In this document: piece after piece, positions 34,415 through 41,100 of the stretch
How the letters are laid out: the number at the start of each line of letters is the position of its first letter
How positions within the stretch are numbered: the stretch's first letter is position 1
Notes under the pieces: model-generated
Told to the model about the DNA's origin: nothing
What the model saw: only the letters and a program-made list of their open reading frames with translations
Databases searched by the model: none
Made by a program: the position numbers and the translations under genes
From: UBA1433 sp964581565
GTDB taxonomy: Bacteria > Bacillota > Clostridia > Eubacteriales > UBA1433
Reading direction: 5' to 3'
Assembly: GCA_964581565.1 (NCBI GenBank)
Contig: CAZOOZ010000003.1
Location: 1-64,000 of the forward strand
DNA: 64,000 nucleotides

Positions 34415-35467
34415 TTAAAATAAATTTGTGAATATTTTAGCCATTAAATAACCGATAAGCCCACATCCAGGAAATGTCAGTAACCATGCCGCCATCATTT
34501 CCTTAACGATACCCCAATTTACACTTGATAATCTCTTCGCGCTTCCAACTCCCATTATGGCTGTTGTTTTTGTGTGTGTCGTGCTAACCGGAATTCCTGT
34601 CAAAGACGATAATAGCAGACAAGCGGATGCACCTAGATCAGCTGAAAATCCTTGATATTTTGCCAATTTAACCATATCCATACCAACCGATTTAATAATT
34701 CTCATTCCCCCGATTGATGTCCCCAGACCCATAACTAAAGAACAAAGAATCATTAACCATATTGGAATCGTAAAGTTCGTAACACCGCTGTTTCCCTGTG
34801 ACAAAAAAACACCAAGCATGAATACTCCCATAAATTTTTGCCCATCTTGTGCTCCATGCATAAAAGCCATTGCGGCAGCTCCGCCTATTTGCGCTTTCTG
34901 AAAAAAGCCATGCATTCTGCATCTATCTTTTTTGTAACATAAGAATTCCGTAATCTTTACCGTGATGAAACCCATCACAAATCCTAACACAGTAGATAAT
35001 CCCAGCCCATAAATAACTTTTATCCATTCAGCTCCGTTAATTCCAGAAAATCCACTTTGGAGTGCAATGGCCGCTCCTGATATTCCGGCTATTAATGCGT
35101 GTGATTCACTGGTAGGGATGCCAAAAGCCCAAGCTGCCGTAGCCCATGTCACAATTGCAAACAACGCAGCGCAAAGTGCGATAAGTGCTTCATGTGGATT
35201 CCCGCCAAAATCTACCATGTTATAAATGGTTTGCGCTACCGTAGCATTTATCATTGTCATGAAAAATACGCCTAAAAAATTAAATACTGCGGCCATCATA
35301 ATAGCAGTTCGCGGGCTTAATGAACGTGTAGAAACACAAGTGGCAATTGCATTGGGAGCATCAGTCCAGCCATTTACCAAAATAACACCTAATGTGAGTA
35401 TTACGGTAATAAGCAATGCGGGATTACTTATCAGCTGCGATATAAACTCTGAAAATGATATTGTCAT
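34415..35467 (-). CDS. pit: Inorganic phosphate transporter, Pit family
   Basis: The 350-residue permease has the Pit signatures GWTDAPNAIATCVSTRSLSP near the N-terminus and FMHGAQDGQKFMG in the middle, plus a second GIPVSTTHTKTTAIMG repeat. About ten membrane helices are predicted. It takes up phosphate with a metal using the proton gradient. GGAGAAC precedes ATG 35467. It is followed directly by the DUF47 gene. The low-affinity Pit route, not the Pst ABC system, is what this operon encodes. Confidence 0.95.
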   Translation of the reverse strand: MTISFSEFISQLISNPALLITVILTLGVILVNGWTDAPNAIATCVSTRSLSPRTAIMMAAVFNFLGVFFMTMINATVAQTIYNMVDFGGNPHEALIALCAALFAIVTWATAAWAFGIPTSESHALIAGISGAAIALQSGFSGINGAEWIKVIYGLGLSTVLGFVMGFITVKITEFLCYKKDRCRMHGFFQKAQIGGAAAMAFMHGAQDGQKFMGVFMLGVFLSQGNSGVTNFTIPIWLMILCSLVMGLGTSIGGMRIIKSVGMDMVKLAKYQGFSADLGASACLLLSSLTGIPVSTTHTKTTAIMGVGSAKRLSSVNWGIVKEMMAAWLLTFPGCGLIGYLMAKIFTNLF

Positions 35468-35621
35468 ACGTTCTCCATTATTTTATATTTTGTCAATATT
35501 TTAACATAAATTTAACTTTTCTACAAAGAAAATAAACACATTAAACCTTTTCAAACTTTATTGCTAAATATTTTTTTATACCTATTAAAAATTTTAACAT
35601 GGATTTAATAAATATAATAAA

Positions 35622-35650
35622 ATATGAGGCAGCATAAACTGCCTCATATC
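35622..35650 (-). terminator. Terminator after the MerR regulator gene
   Basis: ATATGAGGCAG (35622-35632) pairs perfectly with CTGCCTCATAT (35639-35649), loop CATAAA. On the minus strand it is followed by T-rich DNA. Confidence 0.8.
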
Positions 35651-35764
35651 GATACTGCCAGTCTATAAAATAATTGTTTTTAACCACCTTCTTTCTTTTT
35701 TGTATACCAGTACTATTTCCATACTTATGCATGAGTATACATTGTTGTATCAATTCTTCTGATA

Positions 35765-36523
35765 TTATTTAGTGTATATCATTATGGCATCACGTAAAAA
35801 TTCAGTCATTCCCTGTTTAGGATCATCGTAATATTTCTTAAACCTTTCATCGTCAACATACATCTGTGCTAAAGTGGCATGCGCTTCTTTCGAATACTCG
35901 TTCCAGTAGTAATAACATATCCACTGTTGGTGCATTTTTGCTACTTGCTGTGCCAGCTTTCCGCCGGGACTGCCTGTTAAATAGGCTGTGTGAAGATTCT
36001 GTTTAATATCTTTTTCAAGCTTAATCATTTCATCATATTGTTCTTTTGTCATATTCTTTAATTTACTATACGAAATTTCTACTGCGTCACGGCCATATTT
36101 TTCTCTGATTTCTTTGCCATACGCAGCTTCATTCTCATCAATTATTTTTTGCTTGAATCCTTCAAATTTTTCTTTGTCCCTCATTATTTTTTCTCCTTTG
36201 TATACTGCGATTGTTTTATCAAGATTTTTAATAAGTATATCTATTTGTTCGCGCTTTGATACTAGGCCGTCTCGATGCTTATATAGTGTTTCTAAAATGT
36301 TAAACTCCAAACTGTCTAAGATGCCGCAAATGTCTTTCAGTGAAACATCAAGCTCTCGGTAAAATAAAATTTGCTGTAATCTGTCAACTTCTTTTTGTCC
36401 ATAGATCCTGTATCCGACTTCGTTTATTCTAAATGGTTTTAACAGCCCTATTTCATCATAATATCTAAGTGTCCTTGTACTTATATTTGCCAATTGCGCC
36501 AGCTTTAAGATTGTATATTCCAT
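35765..36523 (-). CDS. MerR-family regulator with TipAS drug-binding domain
   Basis: Residues 1-70 are a MerR winged helix (LAQLANISTRTLRYYDEIGL), followed by a long dimerisation helix (to about 120) and a TipAS antibiotic-recognition domain ending in HQQWICYYYW and YVDDERFKKYYDDPKQGMTE. Such proteins bind peptide-like drugs and activate their own promoter and multidrug genes. GGAGG lies before ATG 36523. The promoter has the 19-base spacer characteristic of MerR activation. No efflux pump is adjacent, so it may act mainly on itself or at a distance. Confidence 0.92.
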   Translation of the reverse strand: MEYTILKLAQLANISTRTLRYYDEIGLLKPFRINEVGYRIYGQKEVDRLQQILFYRELDVSLKDICGILDSLEFNILETLYKHRDGLVSKREQIDILIKNLDKTIAVYKGEKIMRDKEKFEGFKQKIIDENEAAYGKEIREKYGRDAVEISYSKLKNMTKEQYDEMIKLEKDIKQNLHTAYLTGSPGGKLAQQVAKMHQQWICYYYWNEYSKEAHATLAQMYVDDERFKKYYDDPKQGMTEFLRDAIMIYTK

Positions 36524-36547
36524 ATTGCCCTGCCTCCATATGTTATT

Positions 36548-36578
36548 ATCATATACTTTTACGTAACGTTAATGTCAA
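36548..36578 (-). promoter_or_regulatory. MerR-type promoter with 19-bp spacer
   Basis: On the minus strand TTGACA (36578-36573) and TATGAT (36553-36548) are 19 bases apart, two more than optimal. The spacer holds a near-palindrome TTAACGTTACGTAA. This is the layout at which MerR regulators twist DNA to activate, so autoregulation is expected. Confidence 0.85.
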
Positions 36579-36590
36579 TACTATTTAAAT

Positions 36591-36620
36591 AAAAAAAGCA
36601 TCTTCTAAGATGCTTTTTTT
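36591..36620 (-). terminator. Terminator after the VOC gene
   Basis: AAAAAAAGCATCT (36591-36603) and AGATGCTTTTTTT (36608-36620). Its right end overlaps the stop codon of the VOC gene. Confidence 0.85.
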
Positions 36621-36984
36621 ATTTAATGTTTTCAACAAACTGTATATGAAGCCCATTTGGATCTTTAACAAAGAAAAATTTCACATTCGGATTTGGTTGA
36701 ATAGGACCTTTTTCAATTTGTATTCCATTTAATTTTATAAATTCTATCATGTCATCAAGGCATTCAACTTCAAATCCCAGCGAAATCCCTTTGAAACTAT
36801 TCGCTTGCCGGGTTGTATTATCATAAATCAATTCAACTTTTGTTTGATTATCCCCTAAAAATACAATCTCTCCATTGCTGCCCGACGCAAGTCTTTTTTC
36901 AACTTTGAGCCCGACAATCTCTTCGTAAAATCTTAACGACCGCTCCATATCTTCGACATGAATAGTACACCATAAAAATTTCAT
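36619..36984 (-). CDS. VOC-family (glyoxalase/bleomycin-resistance-like) protein
   Basis: The 121-residue protein has the paired beta-alpha-beta-beta-beta modules of the VOC superfamily: WCTIHVEDMERSLRFYEEIVG at the start and NPNVKFFFVKDPNGLHIQFVE at the end. Metal ligands could be His9 and Glu near the C-terminus. Members range from lactoylglutathione lyase to drug-binding proteins; the sequence does not choose between them. ATG 36984 follows AAGGAG; upstream in-frame codons lack a ribosome site. It stands alone between the MerR gene and the surface locus. Confidence 0.85.
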   Translation of the reverse strand: MKFLWCTIHVEDMERSLRFYEEIVGLKVEKRLASGSNGEIVFLGDNQTKVELIYDNTTRQANSFKGISLGFEVECLDDMIEFIKLNGIQIEKGPIQPNPNVKFFFVKDPNGLHIQFVENIK

Positions 36985-37092
36985 TTTAATCTCCTTATAA
37001 TAATTTTCTATTAATATTAGATAATATAATAATATCATATCGTCTATCTGTTTAAAAAGAAAATGATTAAAATGTACTGCCCTGAGAAGCCC

Positions 37093-37776
37093 TTATGAAT
37101 CTAAGAGATCAGCATTATAATGATATTTAGTAATATATTCTCCTACTACGAAATATCGTTTGCCTGTTTTTGACGAATAATAGCATGTCATTAATGTAAT
37201 GATAGGGGTTCCTTTTTCAATTGACTTAGCATCCGAAAGCATATCTGTTGCCTTATCATTTGTAATATACGTGTCATATACTCTATATTCATAAATAAAT
37301 TTTTTATCCGTTAGAAAAATAATACTCCCTTTTTTTATATTCATTATGCCCCCGAATAAAACATGGGGATTTTTATTATAGTGACCTGCTAATGCATAAT
37401 TCCCTTCTCCCATTTGCTGATCTTCTTTCATAGTTGCTGCCCCTACAGATAAATTGCTGTTTGTTGTGCCTTTTAAAATAGGCAAATTTAATGATATATC
37501 TTCTATTATAATTTGTCCTATAATATATTTTGTATGATCATTTTGCGCGTTTCTGATAATATTTACTAAATCAAGGTCTGAAATGGCATCATAATCATAA
37601 ACAGCATCTATTCCTTGATTTCTGCTTATCATATCTTCCGTGAAGTTATTCATTTCTTCTAATGCTTTACTACTGTTATTTAAAATAATTTTATTAATAA
37701 TACAGCCCGTACTAATTAAAACGGCCCCTGTCATAATTACGGTTATTGATAGAACCAAAAACTTATTTTTTTTCAT
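37093..37776 (-). CDS. srtA: Sortase, class A-like
   Basis: The 227-residue protein has an N-terminal membrane anchor (residues 5-30) and a sortase barrel with His132 in YALAGHYNKNPH, Cys198 in TLMTCYYSS and Arg207 in KTGKRYFVVGEY, the complete catalytic triad. The TLMTC motif and HYNKN loop fit class A. It cleaves LPXTG proteins between Thr and Gly and links them to peptidoglycan on the outer surface. The only LPXTG protein visible lies immediately upstream (37873-38502), so it is the obvious substrate. TAGGAGC precedes ATG 37776. A strong hairpin stands between the two genes. Confidence 0.93.
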   Translation of the reverse strand: MKKNKFLVLSITVIMTGAVLISTGCIINKIILNNSSKALEEMNNFTEDMISRNQGIDAVYDYDAISDLDLVNIIRNAQNDHTKYIIGQIIIEDISLNLPILKGTTNSNLSVGAATMKEDQQMGEGNYALAGHYNKNPHVLFGGIMNIKKGSIIFLTDKKFIYEYRVYDTYITNDKATDMLSDAKSIEKGTPIITLMTCYYSSKTGKRYFVVGEYITKYHYNADLLDS

Positions 37777-37800
37777 CTATGCTCCTATTTGTATCAATAG

Positions 37801-37856
37801 AAAACTACCCATCATCGCTAAAGATAATAGTCTTTAGCATGTTGGGGTAGTTTTTC
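37801..37856 (-). terminator. Strong hairpin between the LPKTG gene and sortase
   Basis: CTACCC (37805-37810) pairs with GGGTAG (37845-37850) and GCTAAAGA (37817-37824) with TCTTTAGC (37831-37838), forming a two-part stem with an internal loop. T-rich flanks on both strands make it a likely partial terminator, lowering sortase expression relative to the surface proteins. Confidence 0.7.
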
Positions 37857-37872
37857 TCTGCCGCCTATTATT

Positions 37873-38502
37873 TTAAACCGAACGTTTATATTTATAAATA
37901 CCTAGAGCGCCAACCGCGATAAGAATAATCCCAACCACTGTAAGAACACCGATGTTTGAATTTATTCCTGTTTTTGGCAGATCTGATTCTTGACTGACTG
38001 CTTTAAATACCCATTGATTGCTATGTTTTATATTTTGATACTCATTTCCGGTCTCTTCTCCAGGGAGATATACCGAAATTTTCATCGTTTCCGTCTGTCC
38101 TGCATTGAATACTCCAAGACTAATTCCGTCTTCATCAGCAAAATCACACATATGTCCACTGTATATTGTTTCATTTCGAAGTATAACCGTGAGTACTAAT
38201 TGCTTGTATAGATCTGTTTCTCCTAAAGGAGGTTGTGTATCGATTCTGTTTGCTGTTAAAAATAGTTCGAACGGAGTATTATTCGTATTTTTTATTGTTA
38301 CTTTTCCTTCTATGGTATCCCCCGGATAGATATTAAGTTCGTTAAAGAATGTGTCTGATGCAATTACCTTTAACCCGGTTTCACCGCCTATTATTTGTAA
38401 TTCGGCTGCAAATACAGGAAAGTTAAAAAAACTTACTATCAGCAGCAGGTTTAAGACTATCATGCCTAAAAAAATCCGTCTTGGTTTTGACCTATGTTTC
38501 AT
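37873..38502 (-). CDS. Wall-anchored LPKTG surface protein
   Basis: The 209-residue protein has an ordinary signal peptide (cleavage near residue 33, ...FAA), a beta-rich domain of about 130 residues with VTIKNTNNTPFELFLTAN, and a sorting signal: LPKTG at 175-179, a 20-residue hydrophobic helix and the basic tail YKYKRS. The beta domain resembles the fold of SipW substrates, but the leader is not of the SipW type. It is likely to be the wall-bound base or cap of the structure made by the upstream genes. ATG 38502 has GGAGG before it. Confidence 0.85.
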   Translation of the reverse strand: MKHRSKPRRIFLGMIVLNLLLIVSFFNFPVFAAELQIIGGETGLKVIASDTFFNELNIYPGDTIEGKVTIKNTNNTPFELFLTANRIDTQPPLGETDLYKQLVLTVILRNETIYSGHMCDFADEDGISLGVFNAGQTETMKISVYLPGEETGNEYQNIKHSNQWVFKAVSQESDLPKTGINSNIGVLTVVGIILIAVGALGIYKYKRSV

Positions 38503-38549
38503 TTTAGCCTCCTTTATACAAAGTAAACTCATGGCATACAAAGCAACTC

Positions 38550-39179
38550 TCAATTATCTGGCACCCACTCCTGTACACCTGCTTGCGGGATAACAGCTTC
38601 AGGCGAGCTCCCGGGAAGTCCACTGATACCCCATGTACTAATAAATGCATAATGGGATGCCTGTGAAGCTTCAGCTTGAACGCTAAGTGAGAATGTTGCG
38701 CCTTGATAATTATTATCCATTAAAGGACCGTTAAATGTGAGCCCATCAAGGAGATTTGTTGTATTGGGAGAAGTTGAGGTCAATATATATTTATAATAAT
38801 ACCAACCGTCCGTACCCAATACCCAGTTTACAGTATCAATGTTCATTGAAACCACATCATTGCTAAGCGTCTCCCCTTCATAACCTTCTCTGGGGTTCCA
38901 TAGTAAAGTAAGCTTTACCCTTACATATGTTTCTTTGGTACCGGTACTTGTAACAGAAATTTCTTTGTCGTAATAATCTCCCGGATTTATATTGCTGATT
39001 CCTTCTAACGGAAACTCTTCTCCCGCCAAAGTATCGTTTAAGGTGATTGCTACCGTGCCTGCATTGAATGTATTTGTAACAGGAGCTGCCGTGTCACTAA
39101 ACCATGCCATTGCGGCACCCGCTGTTGCCAGCGTCACGGCAATTACCAAAATAGAAAGAATTCTTACTTTCTTTTTCAT
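38550..39179 (-). CDS. TasA-like protein with SipW-type signal peptide (third of three)
   Basis: The 209-residue protein begins with a basic helix and the SipW-dependent signal pattern TLATAGAAMAWFSDT followed by NTFNAGTVAI, as in TasA and camelysin. The mature domain is a beta-sandwich with INPGDYYDKEISVTSTGTKE, where the repeated NPG-type turn is family-typical. It has no anchor of its own. Such proteins form fibres by strand exchange. AGGAGG-type sequence precedes ATG 39179. It follows another SipW substrate, separated by a 16-bp inverted repeat. Confidence 0.88.
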   Translation of the reverse strand: MKKKVRILSILVIAVTLATAGAAMAWFSDTAAPVTNTFNAGTVAITLNDTLAGEEFPLEGISNINPGDYYDKEISVTSTGTKETYVRVKLTLLWNPREGYEGETLSNDVVSMNIDTVNWVLGTDGWYYYKYILTSTSPNTTNLLDGLTFNGPLMDNNYQGATFSLSVQAEASQASHYAFISTWGISGLPGSSPEAVIPQAGVQEWVPDN

Positions 39180-39234
39180 TTCTTCCTCCTACTATTGATT
39201 ATGCATATTCTTTATTAAAATTCGAAAATGATGA

Positions 39235-39289
39235 TATTCACAGAGAATTGAGTCAAAAAATGAAATATTCCTGCAATTCTCTGTGAATA
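39235..39289 (-). repeat. 16-bp inverted repeat between two matrix protein genes
   Basis: TATTCACAGAGAATTG (39235-39250) and its exact complement CAATTCTCTGTGAATA (39274-39289) are separated by 23 bases and followed on the left side by AT-rich DNA. Within an operon this could be a partial terminator or an RNA-stability stem. Confidence 0.75.
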
Positions 39290-39314
39290 ATTTTTATTCC
39301 TTAAGCAACGCTTA

Positions 39315-39926
39315 TCAAGGACTTGTAGTCATTAATGTATCGAGCTGTGTTTTTGCGTCGGCATAGGTGAGGCCTTCGGCTTGTACTGCATAAGCTTTAA
39401 TATTAATTGTAAATGGCTTTAAATCTCCATTTGCTGCAGTGGTGTCAATAAGTACACGCGTAAACAAATCCGTTGTTTCGTCATCCGGTTCCAGTTGTGT
39501 TTTATAATAGAATACCGTATTTGTCGCATCTTTTGCTTCCCATCCTACTGTATCAAAATTAATATCGGCAAATGCATTAATTAAGGCAAATGAATTTGCT
39601 GTGCCGCTATATGCTAATTTGATAGCTACCCAAACGTCATCATTTTCGCTGTCGTTTAGAACACTTGGATCCTTAGGAATTGTTCTTCCAGGTACAATAT
39701 TGTCTGCTAAATCTTCCCCCAGATCTTCTGTTATGCCAGCTGCATCCCCGTCATAGTCCAAATTATCCCATGTAGGCTCAGCAAGTTTAATAGAAAGACC
39801 GTCACTGACTGTGAAAGTATTGGTTTTTACAGATGTGGCATCTGTAAAATAAGCCAATGTTACGCCGGTAATAAGTGCTGTAATTGCTATAATACAGGTC
39901 AGTTTTAAAATTGTTTTTCTTCTCAT
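39315..39926 (-). CDS. TasA-like protein with SipW-type signal peptide (second of three)
   Basis: The 203-residue protein has the SipW-type leader: ITALITGVTLAYFTDATSVK followed by NTFTVSDGLSIKL. The mature part contains DNIVPGRTIPKDPSVLNDSEN, a proline-rich loop known in this family before the beta-sandwich, and DDVWVAIKLAYSG. It is acidic and lacks cysteine. It is probably exported by the neighbouring SipW and assembles with its paralogues. The gene follows sipW by 36 bases and is followed by the inverted repeat that separates it from the next paralogue. Confidence 0.87.
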   Translation of the reverse strand: MRRKTILKLTCIIAITALITGVTLAYFTDATSVKTNTFTVSDGLSIKLAEPTWDNLDYDGDAAGITEDLGEDLADNIVPGRTIPKDPSVLNDSENDDVWVAIKLAYSGTANSFALINAFADINFDTVGWEAKDATNTVFYYKTQLEPDDETTDLFTRVLIDTTAANGDLKPFTINIKAYAVQAEGLTYADAKTQLDTLMTTSP

Positions 39927-39962
39927 TAAAAACTCCTTTTACTTTATTTTTTATATATGTAA

Positions 39963-40469
39963 TTAACTATTATTCTCACTTTGACATTTTTCTCTTTTGA
40001 TTATTGAAGGGATAACAGAAAGTAGAATTGTCAAAGCTAGTATAAGAATAGTTAATACAATACCTTCTTTGGTTTTTAAAAAAACCGTTAAATATCCTAA
40101 ATAGGGAATGCTAAATAATGTCTTTCCTATCAGTTTATTAAATTGTATTGGTGCATCTTCACTTTCGTTTGCATCCCCTTTGGTTATAAAATAGCTGTCA
40201 TTTAAATTGATACTCACAACTCTGTGCGTTGCCACCAGCGAAGATTCCTGCGATATTAAAAAAGTAATAATATCTCCTTCTTCAATTTCTTCAGGCAAGC
40301 TGGACTTAACATATGTGAGGCTTCCTACATGTAATGCCGGTTCCATGCTTCCGCTGATAACAGCATATGTTTTAAATCCCAATACATGTGGCAGAACCAG
40401 AACAACGGCTATTAGGACTACCATGATCAGAAAAATTGTTGAAAAGAAATTATATATTTTTTTTATCAA
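39963..40469 (-). CDS. sipW: Signal peptidase I, SipW type
   Basis: The 168-residue enzyme shows the ER/archaeal-type signal peptidase motif VISGSMEPALHVGS with catalytic Ser41, and His82 in ATHRVVSI in place of the bacterial lysine; this Ser/His pair separates SipW from ordinary SipS-type enzymes. One membrane helix lies at residues 12-32 and another near 135-155. It cleaves the special leaders of TasA-like proteins on the outer side. Two substrate genes follow it and one precedes it. The short gap (16 bases) to the upstream substrate gene supports one operon. Confidence 0.94.
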   Translation of the reverse strand: MIKKIYNFFSTIFLIMVVLIAVVLVLPHVLGFKTYAVISGSMEPALHVGSLTYVKSSLPEEIEEGDIITFLISQESSLVATHRVVSINLNDSYFITKGDANESEDAPIQFNKLIGKTLFSIPYLGYLTVFLKTKEGIVLTILILALTILLSVIPSIIKREKCQSENNS

Positions 40470-40485
40470 TCTTATTCCTCCGTAT

Positions 40486-41100
40486 CTAAGGTTCTAGTTG
40501 ACTGGCTATACTGCCCCATGCCTCGCTTGCCGCCGTGCCTTCCGACTGAACAGCATCGGAAAGAGCTTCCAAACAAAATATATCCCAAAGCGAACTATCG
40601 GAAACTGCGATACTGTTAAGCAGAATGGCCGTGTTTTGTCCCGGCGGCACAACGTACTTATAATAGAAATATCCGTTGTTGAAGATCCAGTTATCTTGCC
40701 AACCATTGATGAGTTCCAAGGTCACGCTTTCTCCTCCCGGCGCCAAGATTTCAATAGTATTGCTGTTTGGCTCAAGAGACATATTGGCAGATAGTGTCCC
40801 CTCATCTGCTCTAAAAACAGGGACAAGCACTACACGGATATATGCGTCTACTTCATGAGGATTTAAAACATTCTGCACTTGAATTTGTTTCTCAGTATTA
40901 TTGTCATGGATTGCCAAGCCACTTTCATGCCCTGATGCGATACTGCCGTTTTCAAGAATCGAAGCGGTAAGAACACCTGGTACAAATATATTTGTTTTTA
41001 CATCTGTCTGATCGGCTAGAAGTCCGAACGTGATGCCGACTGTGCCAAGTATGGCAATCATAAAAATGAAAATAACCTTTACCACATCTTTTTTATTCAT
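40486..41100 (-). CDS. TasA-like protein with SipW-type signal peptide (first of three)
   Basis: The leader reads IFMIAILGTVGITFGLLADQ and then TNIFVPGVLTASI, a SipW-type arrangement, though the usual Phe/Trp-Thr/Ser-Asp site is altered. The mature beta domain contains QVQNVLNPHEVDAYIRVVLV. The protein is 204 residues from ATG 41100, which has AGGAGGTG upstream; it overlaps the end of the VWA gene by eight bases, so translation is probably coupled. It may be a minor or adaptor subunit between the VWA protein and the fibres. It is more diverged than the other two. Confidence 0.82.
   Translation of the reverse strand: MNKKDVVKVIFIFMIAILGTVGITFGLLADQTDVKTNIFVPGVLTASILENGSIASGHESGLAIHDNNTEKQIQVQNVLNPHEVDAYIRVVLVPVFRADEGTLSANMSLEPNSNTIEILAPGGESVTLELINGWQDNWIFNNGYFYYKYVVPPGQNTAILLNSIAVSDSSLWDIFCLEALSDAVQSEGTAASEAWGSIASQLEP

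Noticed and set aside
35541..35753. 70-codon minus-strand frame after the MerR gene
   Set aside because: It spans the MerR terminator hairpin, has no good ribosome site and no recognisable content.
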